Shown here one piece after another: positions 32,632 to 42,521 of a DNA stretch of 64,000 nucleotides. Position 1 is the first letter of the stretch. Every line of letters begins with the position of its first letter. Made by a program: the position numbers and the translations under genes. The stretch lies in assembly GCF_900115345.1 (NCBI RefSeq), contig NZ_FOWC01000001.1, positions 372,001-436,000 on the forward strand. The letters are read 5' to 3'. Under the pieces are notes generated by a model. It had not been told where the DNA came from. It made no database searches and saw nothing but the letters and a program-made list of their open reading frames with translations. Origin of the DNA: Amycolatopsis rubida. GTDB taxonomy: Bacteria; Actinomycetota; Actinomycetes; Mycobacteriales; Pseudonocardiaceae.

Positions 32632-35052
32632 ATGACCACTCCTCGCCGCACCCGTCTGATCCGCCCGCACGGCCCGGCCCACCGACCTGCGACACCGGAC
32701 GAGCGCACCACCCGAACCACCGACACCGGCCCGGTCCACAACAGTGCGAACACCGGATCCGGACGCGACACTCAACTGCTGGCCCCCGGGCCGTCAGCTC
32801 GCACCCGGTACCGTCGCCACGGCTGGCCGTCCCGCATGCGGCCGTGGGTCCGCGTGCTCGCGGTGCTGGCCCCACTGCTGGCGGTGCTCGCCGGGCTCGC
32901 GCTGAGCGCCTCGGCCGCGCACGGCACCCCGCACACTCCCGCTGCGGCGGCACCGGGTCTCGCGCAACCGCCGCTGCCGCTGCCGCCGCAGCCCGCATGC
33001 GGCCCCGGAGCACCCGATCCGGCGTGCACGCTGCCCACCGCCCCGGCCCCGGCGCCCACGGGGCTGCCGTCCGCCACGCTCGTGCCGCCGCCCACGCCGC
33101 CGCCGTCGTGTTTCCCGGGCGCGCTGATGCCCGAATGCGGAGGTCTCGGCAGCACGACTCCGCCGACCACAGCGCCGCCGTCGTGCACGGGACCGAACTG
33201 CATCCCCCAGCCGGTCCCGTCCGGCCCCGGCGGCCCGGGCACCGCTCCCGCCCCGGGCACCGGCTCCGGCGAGCAGGCCGACAAGTGCGGCATCACCGAC
33301 CCGGTCGCCTGCGTCACCGAAGGCATCGAGAGCTTCTTCCGCGGCGTCGTCACCGACGCCCTGAACCCGCTGCTGGACCTGCTCGGCAAGACCCTGCTGA
33401 CCACCCCGGACCCCGGCTCCCTGCCCGGCCTCGGGCAGCTGTGGACCGGGTCCTGGCAGATCATGCTCGCGGTCTACGCGATCCTCGTGACGGTCGCCGG
33501 GCTGCTCCTCATGGGCTACGGGACCCTGCAGAACCGCTACACCGCCAAGGAAATCGCGCCCCGGGTCGCGGCCGGGTTCCTCGCCGGGACGCTGTCGCTG
33601 TTCGCCGCCACCAAAGGGATCGAATTCGCCAATGCCCTCGCCCAGGCGGTGATGGGCGAGGGGGTCAGTCCGCAGGCCGCGGCCAAAACCCTCACCGACA
33701 TGCTGCTGAAATCCCTCGGCGGCAGCTTCTGGGTCATCCTCATCGGCCTGGCGCTGGTGGTGATGGTCGTCATCCTGCTCGTCACGTTTGTCGTGCGGGT
33801 GCTGGCGACGGTCCTGCTGATCGGCGCCGCACCGATCGCCCTGATGTGCCATGCCCTGCCGCAGACCGACGGCATCGCGCAGCGGTGGTGGAAAGCGTTC
33901 GCCGGAGTGCTGGGCATCCAGGTCGGCCAGTCGATGGTCCTGGTCGCCGCGCTGCGCACCGTCTTCACCCCGAACGGCCTCGCCACCGTGCTCGGCCAGG
34001 CCGGCAGCGGGGTGGTCAACGTGCTGATGTGCCTCGCGCTGATGTGGGTGCTGATCATGATCCCGTTCTGGTGCCTGCGGCCGATGCACGGCGGCGGCCG
34101 GTCGATGCTCGGCTCGCTGGTGCGCGGCGCGATCGCCTACAAGGCCATGGGCTTGCTGCGCGGCGCCGGCTCGCGCGGCAAGAGCGGCCGCCCTCGCGCG
34201 CACCGGGACAACGGCGGCGGAGGCGGAGGCGGAGGCGGGGATGCTGCGGCGGACCCGCCGTCCACCCGCTCGGGCCAGTACATGCTGCCGATGCGCGTGC
34301 GCCGCACCCGGCCCGCGCCGCGCAGGTCCCCGCGCCTGGGCGGCCTCCCCGGCACCGCGCGCACGGACCGGCGGCCCGGTCCCGGCCAGCTGTCGCTGTT
34401 CACCGCGAGCGGCTCCGGCGACGAGCAGACCATGGCGGTTAACCCGCGCGCGCTGCCGCCCGACGACCTGCCCGGCGCGTTGCCGCGCGATCAGCTCGGG
34501 TTGCCGATCACCACCCGGCGCGACCCGGACCGCACCGGCCGCCGGTCCCTGGCCGACGACCTCGCCGACCGCCCCGCCCGAACCCCGCCGGCGGCGCAGC
34601 CCGGGCTGCTCACCGCCGACGGGCGGATCAACCGCAACGCCCGCCCGCCCGCGCAGCTGCCCCGCGCGCTGCTCGCGCCGGGCGCCGGGATGCTGCCGAT
34701 CCACCTGCGCCCCGCCCCGCCGCGCACGCCCCGGCGGACGCTGGCCGACGACCTCGCCGACCCGGCGCCGCCCGGGCCGCCGCAGACCGGGCCCGGGCTG
34801 ATCACCCCGTCCGGGCGGATCAACCGCGCCGCCCGCGCACCGCGCCGCCCCGCGCGCGACGCCTACACCGGCAACCGGCCGCTGGCCTCGGGCCAGTACC
34901 CGCTGCCGCTCGGCGTCCGCCGCCAGCCCAAACCAACGCCACCGCCGGCGGCCACCGGCACAGATGCTTCGCCGTCGCCGAAGCGGCGGGCCGGAACGCA
35001 ACTGCCGCTGCCCCTGGACCTGCCCGCCCGCCGGGCCCCGAAGAAGAAGTGA
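32632..35052 (+). CDS. VirB6/TrbL-like T4SS membrane protein
   Basis: An 806-residue polytopic protein. A signal/TM segment lies near residue 70-95, a Pro-rich extracytoplasmic region with four Cys clusters follows, then about five or six TM helices between residues ~270 and 500 (IMLAVYAILVTVAGLLLMGY; VILIGLALVVMVVILLVTFV; VVNVLMCLALMWVLIMIPFW). The long cytosolic tail is basic and repetitive, with recurring SGQY.LP and R.LADDLAD motifs (RSLADDLADRPAR, RTLADDLADPAPP). It matches the SCO6881/TrbL-like inner-membrane channel subunit of actinobacterial T4SS. Directly before the PrgI-like gene. Confidence 0.82.
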   Translation: MTTPRRTRLIRPHGPAHRPATPDERTTRTTDTGPVHNSANTGSGRDTQLLAPGPSARTRYRRHGWPSRMRPWVRVLAVLAPLLAVLAGLALSASAAHGTPHTPAAAAPGLAQPPLPLPPQPACGPGAPDPACTLPTAPAPAPTGLPSATLVPPPTPPPSCFPGALMPECGGLGSTTPPTTAPPSCTGPNCIPQPVPSGPGGPGTAPAPGTGSGEQADKCGITDPVACVTEGIESFFRGVVTDALNPLLDLLGKTLLTTPDPGSLPGLGQLWTGSWQIMLAVYAILVTVAGLLLMGYGTLQNRYTAKEIAPRVAAGFLAGTLSLFAATKGIEFANALAQAVMGEGVSPQAAAKTLTDMLLKSLGGSFWVILIGLALVVMVVILLVTFVVRVLATVLLIGAAPIALMCHALPQTDGIAQRWWKAFAGVLGIQVGQSMVLVAALRTVFTPNGLATVLGQAGSGVVNVLMCLALMWVLIMIPFWCLRPMHGGGRSMLGSLVRGAIAYKAMGLLRGAGSRGKSGRPRAHRDNGGGGGGGGGDAAADPPSTRSGQYMLPMRVRRTRPAPRRSPRLGGLPGTARTDRRPGPGQLSLFTASGSGDEQTMAVNPRALPPDDLPGALPRDQLGLPITTRRDPDRTGRRSLADDLADRPARTPPAAQPGLLTADGRINRNARPPAQLPRALLAPGAGMLPIHLRPAPPRTPRRTLADDLADPAPPGPPQTGPGLITPSGRINRAARAPRRPARDAYTGNRPLASGQYPLPLGVRRQPKPTPPPAATGTDASPSPKRRAGTQLPLPLDLPARRAPKKK

Positions 35053-35063
35053 GGCCGTTCGCC

Positions 35064-36353
35064 ATGACGTCTCCCGTGCGCGTGCCCGCCGACGTCGACC
35101 GCCCGGACCGGGTGCTCGGGCCCCTGACCGCCCGCCAGCTCGCGATCCTCGGCACCGCCGCACTCGGGCTCTGGAGCCTGTACTCCGCGACCCGCGCGTT
35201 CCTGCCGCTGCCGGTGTTTCTCGTCGTCGCCGTCCCGGCCGGGGTCGCGGTCGCCGTGCTGGCGCTCGGGCAGCGTGACGGGCTCCCGCTGGACAAGCTC
35301 GCCCTCGCCGCCGTGCGCCAGCACCTGTCCCCGCGCCATCGGGTCGCCGCGCCCGAAGGCGTGCGCGCCGCCCCTGCCTGGCTCACCGCCCAGCAACCCG
35401 AAACCCGCGCCCGGGGCCGGGGCAGAGCCGCCGCCGAACCGGTGTCCCCGGCACCGCTGGAACTCCCGGCCAGCGGCGTGGCCGACACCGGCGCGCAGGC
35501 CGGGGTCGTCGACCTCGGCACCGACGGGCTCGCGGTGATCGCGGTCTGCTCCACGGTGAACTTCTCCCTGCGCACGCCCGGGGAACAGGAGGCGCTCGTC
35601 GCCAGCTTCGCGCGCTACCTGCACAGCCTGACCGCGCCGGTGCAGATCCTGGTGCGAGCCGAACGCCTCGACCTCGCACCGCAGATCGCCGAACTGCGAG
35701 CCCGTGCCGGCGGCCTCCCCCACCCCGCCTTGGAGGCCGCCGCCCGCGACCACGCGGACTACCTCGCCGAGCTCACCGCGCACGCGGACCTGCTGCGCCG
35801 GCAGGTGCTGCTCGTGCTGCGCGAGCCGCTGCGCACCGGGCCCGCCCCCGCCGCAGCGGGCGTGCTGCCGTGGCGACGCCACCGCAGCGACGACGCGCGA
35901 CCGGCGGACGACGGGGCGCGGCAGGCGGCCGAACAGAGGCTGGTGCGCCGCCTCGGCGAGGCCGTCGACCTGCTCACTCCCTCCGGGATCGTGGCCACCC
36001 CGCTCGATGCCGCCGCCGCGACCGGGGTGCTGGCCGCGGCGTGCAACCCCGACACCTTCCTGCCTCCCTCGGCGGCGCTGGCCGGAGCCGACGAGGTCGT
36101 CACTTCCACCGCCACCTTCACCGACCTCTACGGCCACGACGACACCGACCTCGGGACGGAATCCCTCCCTGCCCGGCCGGCACAGACGGCCGCCGCGCCG
36201 TCGTCCTTGGGCCGCGCACCGGCGACGCGCCCGATTCGCGGACCCGTGCCCGCACGCCCCGAGCCGTCCCGGTCCAGGCGGTCGCAAGCATCGGGGCCGT
36301 GGCTGTCCGAGGACGAGGACTGGGACTACGACGACGAGAGCGAAAGCAGGTAG
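35064..36353 (+). CDS. PrgI-family (VirB3-like) T4SS protein
   Basis: About 429 residues. The N-terminal ~80 residues form a PrgI/VirB3-like domain with two close TM helices (LTARQLAILGTAALGLWSLY; LPVFLVVAVPAGVAVAVLAL) followed by RDGLPLDKLALAAVRQ. The C-terminal domain is the SCO6880-type N-terminal VirB4 extension (VVDLGTDGLAVIAVCSTVNF; RYLHSLTAPVQILVRAERLD). ATG 35064 has GAGG upstream; a GTG at 35049 overlapping the previous stop (GTGA) is an alternative start. It is followed 5 bp later by VirB4; in many T4SS these two are fused or adjacent. Confidence 0.8.
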   Translation: MTSPVRVPADVDRPDRVLGPLTARQLAILGTAALGLWSLYSATRAFLPLPVFLVVAVPAGVAVAVLALGQRDGLPLDKLALAAVRQHLSPRHRVAAPEGVRAAPAWLTAQQPETRARGRGRAAAEPVSPAPLELPASGVADTGAQAGVVDLGTDGLAVIAVCSTVNFSLRTPGEQEALVASFARYLHSLTAPVQILVRAERLDLAPQIAELRARAGGLPHPALEAAARDHADYLAELTAHADLLRRQVLLVLREPLRTGPAPAAAGVLPWRRHRSDDARPADDGARQAAEQRLVRRLGEAVDLLTPSGIVATPLDAAAATGVLAAACNPDTFLPPSAALAGADEVVTSTATFTDLYGHDDTDLGTESLPARPAQTAAAPSSLGRAPATRPIRGPVPARPEPSRSRRSQASGPWLSEDEDWDYDDESESR

Positions 36354-36358
36354 ACCCC

Positions 36359-38329
36359 ATGCCACGCACTAGAAACCACACCGCTGCGGCCCGGTCCGGG
36401 TCGGCGGGGGCGTTTACCCCGGACGCGCTGTCGGTGTCCGCCCGGCATCTGGAGGTCGGCAACGAGTTCGTCGCCTCGTTCGGGGTCACCGGCTATCCGC
36501 AGGAGGTCCACCCCGGGTGGCTCGCGCCGCTGCTGACCTACCCCGCGCGGCTGGACGTCTCGGTCCACGTCCAGCCCGTCGACCCGGCCACGGCCGCCAT
36601 CGGCCTGCGCAAGCAACGCGCGAAACTGGAATCGTCCCGCCGCCACAACTCCCGGCACGACCGGCTCGACGACCCGGACCTCGACGCCGCCGCCGCCGAC
36701 GCCGCCGACCTCTCGCAGCGCATCGCCCGCGGCGACGGGAAACTCTTCAAGTTCGGCCTGTACCTGACCGTGCACGCCCCGGACGAGGACGCCCTTGCCG
36801 AGGAAGTCTCGGCGTTGCGGTCGCTGTGCGCGTCGCTGCTGCTCGACGCGAAACCCGCCACCTACCGGGCGCTGCAGGGCTGGGTGTCCACCCTGCCCCT
36901 GGGCCTCGACCCGCTGGGTCTGAAGAGGACCTTCGACACTGCAGCGGTGTCGGCCGCGTATCCGTTCACCTCGCCGGACCTGCCGCCGACCGACCCGACC
37001 GCCTCGGCACCGTCCGGCGTGCTGTACGGCTACAACGTCGGCAGCTCGGGACTGGTGCACTGGGACCGGTTCGCCTGCGACAACTACAACTCCGTCGTCC
37101 TCGGCCGCAGCGGCTCGGGCAAGTCGTACTTCGTGAAGCTCGAGACCCTGCGCAGCCTCTACCGCAGGCTCGGCGACGAACACGACGACGAGGGCGGGTG
37201 GGCCGGCGACGGGGTGCAGGCGTTCGTCGTCGACCCCGAGAGCGAGTACGCCCGTCTGGCTTCCCAGGTCGGCGGCACCTACGTGCACCTCGGCGCGGGC
37301 GGGGTGCGTTTGAACCCGTTCGACCTGCCCGTGCACACCGACGCACGCGGGCGGCGCACCGCTCCGCGGGACGCGCTCAAGCGGCGCGCCTTGTTCCTGC
37401 ACACCGTCCTGTCGGTGCTGTTTGGCACGGAGGTCACCGCCGCCGAGCGCGCCGTGCTCGACACCGCGATCACCGCCGCCTACCACCGCGCGGGGATCAC
37501 CGACGACGCCCGGACCTGGACGCGCCCGGCGCCGCTGCTGCGCGGCCTGCGCGACGTGCTCGCCTCCGCCGGCGACGAGGGTGACGCCGCAGCGGCCGAT
37601 CTGGCCGCCCGGTTGCATCCGTTCGTCGACGGGTCGTTCGCCGATCTCTTCGACGGACCCACCACCGCCGCCCCGGACGGGCATCTCGTCGTGTTCTCCC
37701 TGCGGGACCTGCCCGACGAGTTGCGCGCCATCGGCACCTTGCTGGTGCTAGACGCGGTCTGGCGCCAGGTCTCGAACCCGGCCTGCCGGCGGCCCCGGCT
37801 GGTGGTGGTCGACGAGGCGTGGCTGCTGATGCAGCAGCCCGAAGGCGCGAAGTTCCTGTACCGCATGGCAAAGGCCGCCCGCAAACACTGGGCCGGGCTC
37901 ACCGTCGCCACCCAGGACGCCGAGGACGTGCTCGGCAGCGAGCTGGGCAAAGCCATCGTGTCCAACGCCGCCACCCAGGTGCTGCTGCGCCAGGCGCCGC
38001 AGGCCATCGACCAGATCGCCGACACCTTCGACCTCTCCGCCGGGGAACGCCAGTTCCTGCTCTCGGCCGACCGTGGCCAGGGTCTGCTGTCCTCAGGCAC
38101 CCAGCGGGTGGCGTTCCAGTCGCTGGCCTCGCCGACGGAGAACTTCCTCGTCACCACTGACCCAGCCGAACTCGCCCGGTTCGCCGGCGAGGACCCGGAC
38201 GCCACCGACTGCGGCCTCGCCGACGCCTACATCGACCTCGGGCCAGCTGACACCGCCGCCTTGGGCGCCGACGTGGAACTCGAAGGTGACGGGTTCGACG
38301 CCGGGCAGGTCGACCTCGACCCCGTGTGA
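36359..38329 (+). CDS. virB4: VirB4-like T4SS ATPase
   Basis: 656 residues. The Walker A motif GRSGSGKSYFVK is near residue 248 and Walker B RLVVVDEAWLLMQQP near 480. Downstream are the VirB4/TraC signatures RKHWAGLTVATQDAEDVL and IVSNAATQVLLRQAP. It powers assembly of the conjugative channel at the inner membrane. Start at ATG 36359. Full length for the family, with no frameshift. Confidence 0.93.
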   Translation: MPRTRNHTAAARSGSAGAFTPDALSVSARHLEVGNEFVASFGVTGYPQEVHPGWLAPLLTYPARLDVSVHVQPVDPATAAIGLRKQRAKLESSRRHNSRHDRLDDPDLDAAAADAADLSQRIARGDGKLFKFGLYLTVHAPDEDALAEEVSALRSLCASLLLDAKPATYRALQGWVSTLPLGLDPLGLKRTFDTAAVSAAYPFTSPDLPPTDPTASAPSGVLYGYNVGSSGLVHWDRFACDNYNSVVLGRSGSGKSYFVKLETLRSLYRRLGDEHDDEGGWAGDGVQAFVVDPESEYARLASQVGGTYVHLGAGGVRLNPFDLPVHTDARGRRTAPRDALKRRALFLHTVLSVLFGTEVTAAERAVLDTAITAAYHRAGITDDARTWTRPAPLLRGLRDVLASAGDEGDAAAADLAARLHPFVDGSFADLFDGPTTAAPDGHLVVFSLRDLPDELRAIGTLLVLDAVWRQVSNPACRRPRLVVVDEAWLLMQQPEGAKFLYRMAKAARKHWAGLTVATQDAEDVLGSELGKAIVSNAATQVLLRQAPQAIDQIADTFDLSAGERQFLLSADRGQGLLSSGTQRVAFQSLASPTENFLVTTDPAELARFAGEDPDATDCGLADAYIDLGPADTAALGADVELEGDGFDAGQVDLDPV

Positions 38330-38395
38330 ACGGGCCTGGCACCGCTCTCGACTTTTCCCTCTCTCGCACGACGTTTCCCGGAAGGGAGTTCCGCT

Positions 38396-40960
38396 ATGGC
38401 TGCGCGCGCTGCGGCATCGCCGGTGATGCAGAACTGGGTCGGTGACTACCTGCGCGACCCGGGCGGCGCCACCGCCGCCCTGCTCGCCGCCCTGCGCGAG
38501 TGGGCGCTGGCGTGGGGGCCGGTCGTCGTCCCGGTCCTGGCCGTGACGGCGGCAGGCATCGTCGTGGCGCGCCGCTGGCTGCGCGCTCGCCGCCAAGCCA
38601 CGCTGCAGGCCGGTGCTCGCCGGATCACCGTGCTCGCCCCGCCCACCGTCGATCCCGCCGGCGGCGCCGCGGTCTGGTCCAACCTCGTCGGATTGCTCCG
38701 CCCCGCCTGGCGGCGGATGTGGACGGGCCAGCCGCATCTGGCGCTGGAGTACGTGTTCGGCGAGCACGGCGTGACCGTGCAGTTCTGGGTCCCCGGCGTC
38801 ATCCCGCCGTCCTTGGTGGAACGGGCAGTCGAGGCCGCCTGGCCCGGCTCGCACACCCGCACCAGCGCCGCCGCTTCCCCGTTCCCCGCGCTGGAGACCG
38901 GACGCCGGCGGATCACCGTCGGCGGGCAACTCCGCCTGGCCCGCCCCGAAGCGCTGCCGATCCGCACGAGCTTCGACGCCGACCCGATCCGCGCCCTGCT
39001 GGGCGCGCCCGTCGGGCTCGGCCGCGACGAGCGCGCCTGCGTGCAGATCCTCGCCCGCCCGGTCACCGGACGCCGCGTCGCGAGGGCCCGCCGCGCGGCC
39101 CGCCGGGTGCACCAGGGTTCCCCGAGGCACCTCGGCGGCCGGATCCTCGACGCGATCACGCCGAGCGCGAACGCCACCCGCCCCGGCCGGACCTCGGACT
39201 CGCGCCGGATCAGCGAGGACCCGCAGCTGTCGCTGGAATATTCCGCCCAGAACAAGGCCATCGTGGGCAAACAGCGCGGCTCCCAGTACGAGACCGTCAT
39301 CCGCTACGCCGTGACCGCCGACCTCCCCGCCGACGCGGCCGAAACGCTGGCACGCCAGGCCCGCGACACCGCGCGCGGCCGCGCGCACGCGCTCGCCTCC
39401 GCGTTCGCCGCCTACACCGACCACAACCACTACACCCGCACCCGCCTGCGCCATCCGGCCCGCGCGCTCGCCGAGCGCCGCCTCGGCCGCGGCGACCTGC
39501 TCTCGGTCCCCGAACTCGCCGCGCTCGCGCACCTGCCCACCGACGCCGAGATCCCCGGCGTCGAACGCGCCGGAGCCAAAGCCGTCGCGCCGCCGCCCGG
39601 CATCGCCGTCCCCGGGCCGGGCGTGATCCCGCTGGGACACGCCGACACCGGCACCGCCCGCCCGGTCGGGCTGCGCGTCGCCGACCTGCGCTACCACCTG
39701 CACCTCATCGGCGCGACCGGCTCCGGGAAGTCGACCTTGCTGGGCAACATCATCCTCGACGACGCCGACCACGGCCGCGGCGTCGTCCTGATCGACCCGA
39801 AAGGCGACCTCGTCACCGACGTCCTCAACCGGCTCCCCCGCGAGGCCGCCGACCGCGTCGTGCTCTTCGACGCCGACTCCCGCCACCGTCCCCCGGTGCT
39901 GAACCCGTTGGAGGGCGGGGAAACCGACCGCGACGTCGACAACCTCGTCTCCGTCTTCCGCCGCGTCTACTCCGCGTTCTGGGGACCGCGCACCGACGAC
40001 CTCATGCGCGCCGCCTGCCTGACCCTGCGCGCCCAGGAAAACGTGCCGACCCTGGCCGACCTTCCGAAACTGCTGACCAGCGACGCGTTCCGCTCCCGCA
40101 TCACCGCCGGGCTCGCAGATCCCGTGCTGCACGGGTTCTGGGAGTGGTACGACGCGCTCACCGACTCATCCCGCTCCCAGGTCATCTCGCCCCTGATGAA
40201 CAAACTCCGCGCGTTCCTGCTGCGGCCCTTCGTGAAAGAAGCCATCGCCGGCGGCAGGTCCACAGTGGACATGTCACAGGTCCTCGACGAAGGCGGCATC
40301 TGCCTGGTCCGCATCCCCAAAGGCTCCCTCGGCGAAGAAACCACGCGGCTGGTCGGCTCCCTGGTCGTGGCCCGCACCTGGCAGGCCACCACCGCCCGCG
40401 CCCGCATCCCGCAGCGCCGGCGCGCCGACGCGCACACCGTCATCGACGAATGCCACAACTTCCTCAACCTGCCCTACCCCATCGAGGACATGCTCGCCGA
40501 GTCCCGCGCGTTCCGGAACGGATTCGTCCTCGCCCACCAGCACCTCGGCCAGCTGACCCGGGAACTCAAAGAAGGCCTCTCCACCAACGCCCGCAACAAA
40601 ACCATCTACGCCGCCTCCCCCGAGGACGCCCGCGAACTCGCCCGCCACACCGCACCCGGGCTGTCCGAACACGACCTCTCCCACCTCGACGCCTACCACA
40701 CCGCCACCCGCCTGATCGTGAACGGCCAGGAAACCCAGCCCTTCACCATGACCACCTCTCCCCTGCCCGACCCGATCCCCGGACGCGCCCGCGACATCCG
40801 CGCCGCGCTGCGCGCCCGCCGCCGCGCGGCGGCAGGCGAGGGCACCGCGACGGCTGGCAGCGGAACGCCTGCCGCCTCCACGACGCGACCCGCGACCGCA
40901 GAGCGGCGGGTGCCGCCTGCCCGGCCGCCCAAGACCGACCCGCGCCGCACCCGCCCCTGA
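38396..40960 (+). CDS. TraG/VirD4-like coupling ATPase
   Basis: 854 residues. An N-terminal TM (VVVPVLAVTAAGIVVARRWL) anchors it in the membrane. A long N-terminal domain precedes the ATPase domain with Walker A LIGATGSGKSTLLGNII near residue 438, DPKGDLVTDV, and Walker B TVIDECHNFLNLP near 680, plus HQHLGQLTRELKEGL. This is the SCO6879/T4CP-type hexameric ATPase that feeds the DNA substrate to the channel. GGAAGGGAG precedes the ATG. Confidence 0.9.
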   Translation: MAARAAASPVMQNWVGDYLRDPGGATAALLAALREWALAWGPVVVPVLAVTAAGIVVARRWLRARRQATLQAGARRITVLAPPTVDPAGGAAVWSNLVGLLRPAWRRMWTGQPHLALEYVFGEHGVTVQFWVPGVIPPSLVERAVEAAWPGSHTRTSAAASPFPALETGRRRITVGGQLRLARPEALPIRTSFDADPIRALLGAPVGLGRDERACVQILARPVTGRRVARARRAARRVHQGSPRHLGGRILDAITPSANATRPGRTSDSRRISEDPQLSLEYSAQNKAIVGKQRGSQYETVIRYAVTADLPADAAETLARQARDTARGRAHALASAFAAYTDHNHYTRTRLRHPARALAERRLGRGDLLSVPELAALAHLPTDAEIPGVERAGAKAVAPPPGIAVPGPGVIPLGHADTGTARPVGLRVADLRYHLHLIGATGSGKSTLLGNIILDDADHGRGVVLIDPKGDLVTDVLNRLPREAADRVVLFDADSRHRPPVLNPLEGGETDRDVDNLVSVFRRVYSAFWGPRTDDLMRAACLTLRAQENVPTLADLPKLLTSDAFRSRITAGLADPVLHGFWEWYDALTDSSRSQVISPLMNKLRAFLLRPFVKEAIAGGRSTVDMSQVLDEGGICLVRIPKGSLGEETTRLVGSLVVARTWQATTARARIPQRRRADAHTVIDECHNFLNLPYPIEDMLAESRAFRNGFVLAHQHLGQLTRELKEGLSTNARNKTIYAASPEDARELARHTAPGLSEHDLSHLDAYHTATRLIVNGQETQPFTMTTSPLPDPIPGRARDIRAALRARRRAAAGEGTATAGSGTPAASTTRPATAERRVPPARPPKTDPRRTRP

Positions 40961-41345
40961 CCGCCGCACAACACTGAATTCCGCCGCACCGCAACGAAAC
41001 AGCCGCATCCGCGACGACCCGCCCGGCACAGAAAGCCGACTCTGTCCACAGCACTTGCCCACAGCCTGTTGACAACTGAAGAACGACCGTTGCCCCGCGA
41101 CTTGAGCTGATTCCTGATCCCCCAAGGGGAAGTGGGCCCCCGTCTTCGGCTCAACCGGCCAAACGTCGACGGCCACGGATACGGCTCGGGGTCACCGACT
41201 TTTCGCACACGCACGGCATTCGCCTAACGCACCGCGGCCCTATCCGGGCCCCACAACGCGTTCGGACCGCACCCGCATCCACGCTCGCGCGACACGCAGA
41301 TGCCAAGCACCTGCGGACAAAACCAATACTGCCCGAGGAGCGTTC
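40961..41345. other. Non-coding region ahead of the replication-relaxation gene
   Basis: 385 bp with no convincing gene. It contains three DnaA-box-like nonamers (41042-41075). An oriV or oriT role is plausible by position but not shown. Confidence 0.5.
41042..41075. other. Cluster of DnaA-box-like nonamers
   Basis: CTGTCCACA (41042-41050), TTGCCCACA (41055-41063) and, reversed, TTGTCAACA (41075-41067). Each differs by one base from the actinobacterial consensus TTGTCCACA. The first two are 13 bp apart. They lie ~270 bp before the replication-relaxation gene, so this is a candidate element replication origin. Confidence 0.5.
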
Positions 41346-42425
41346 GTGATCACGACCACCACCCGCCAGCACAGCCTGCGCGACCATCTGGCCGGCCGCC
41401 GCACTCCCCGCGCCGCCGGTTCGGTCGAGCACCAGGCCCTGCTCGCCGCCCGGCTCACCGCCCGCGACAAGTGGCTGCTGGCCCTGCTGCACGAGCACCG
41501 TGTGCTGACCACGGCGCAGATCCAGGACGCCGCCTTCCCCTCCGGCCGTGCGGCCCGCCAGCGGCTGCGCGAACTCTACCTGTGGAGGGTTGTCAGCAGG
41601 TTCCAGCCGTTCCGGCAGCTGGGCTCGGCCCCGATGCACTACGTCCTCGGGCCCGCCGGAGCCGCCGTGCTCGCCGCCGAGCACGGCCTGGAGGTCAAGG
41701 ACCTCGGCTACCGGCACGACCGCGCCATGGGCATCGCCCACAACCAGCGCCTCGCCCACACCGCGGGCGTCAACGACTTCTTCACCTCGCTCATCGCCCG
41801 CGCCCGCCGCGCCCCGGCCGGCGAACCGGAAGCGCTGACGGCCTGGTGGTCGGAATCCCGCTGCGCCCGCCACTTCGGCGACCTCGTCATCCCCGACGGC
41901 TACGGCCGCTGGGCCACCCGCAGCCGCGGCGCCGCGCACGAGACCGAATGGTTCCTCGAATTCGACACGGGCACGGAATCCCTCGCCAAAGTCGGGCGCA
42001 AACTGATCGGGTACGCGCGGCTGGCCGAATCGACCGGGATCGCCACCCCGCTGCTGGTGTGGCTGCCGACCGCACGGCGCGAAGCCGGAGCCCGTACCGC
42101 TTTGGCCCGCATCCACTCCGGCCTCGACGACCCGCGCACGGTCCCGGTGGCCACCGCGGCGGCCGACCTGCTCGACCCGGCCGCGCCGCACCCGAGCCCG
42201 GCCGAGACGGTCTGGCTGCCGCTGACCTCGGCGCGCGCCGACCGCGCCGGCCCGCGCTACAGCCTCGCCGACCTCCCCGGAGCCTGGCCCGGCCTGGCCC
42301 CGCCCGCCGACCCCGACGACGGCGAGAGCGGCGACGCCGCAGCGGCCTCGCCGTACCGGCTGCCCCCGCCGAACCCCGTCCCGCCGCGGGCCACACCGAA
42401 CCGAGTCGCCCGCAGCGAGCGCTGA
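41346..42425 (+). CDS. Replication-relaxation family protein
   Basis: A 359-residue protein of the Replic_Relax family. The N-terminal wHTH has ARDKWLLALLHEHRVLTTAQIQDAAF split by a turn and RQRLRELYLWRVVSRFQPFR. The central part has HYVLGPAGAAVLAAEHG, AHNQRLAHTAGVNDFF and EFDTGTESLAKVGRKLIGYA. It has a GTG start with GAGGAG upstream. The family is linked to initiation of plasmid replication or DNA relaxation. Since no MobF/P/Q relaxase is visible, this is the best candidate initiator/relaxase of the element, but no catalytic Tyr has been established. Confidence 0.85.
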   Translation: MITTTTRQHSLRDHLAGRRTPRAAGSVEHQALLAARLTARDKWLLALLHEHRVLTTAQIQDAAFPSGRAARQRLRELYLWRVVSRFQPFRQLGSAPMHYVLGPAGAAVLAAEHGLEVKDLGYRHDRAMGIAHNQRLAHTAGVNDFFTSLIARARRAPAGEPEALTAWWSESRCARHFGDLVIPDGYGRWATRSRGAAHETEWFLEFDTGTESLAKVGRKLIGYARLAESTGIATPLLVWLPTARREAGARTALARIHSGLDDPRTVPVATAAADLLDPAAPHPSPAETVWLPLTSARADRAGPRYSLADLPGAWPGLAPPADPDDGESGDAAAASPYRLPPPNPVPPRATPNRVARSER

Positions 42426-42521
42426 GACAAAAAACAGCGCTCTTCTTTCCTGCCCCTGTCACTGGGGTTTCTCGCCCCGCCAGCTCCGACACCGTCAACA
42501 CGAAAGGAACGCGGTCCGGTC

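Noticed and set aside
32794..35163. A 789-codon minus-strand frame opposite the VirB6-like gene
   Set aside because: Extremely Arg/Gly/Ala-rich with no family match; the plus-strand frame has signal, TM helices and operon position.
38093..40132. A 679-codon minus-strand frame opposite VirB4/T4CP genes
   Set aside because: Shadow of the coupling-protein gene; both Walker motifs are on the plus strand.
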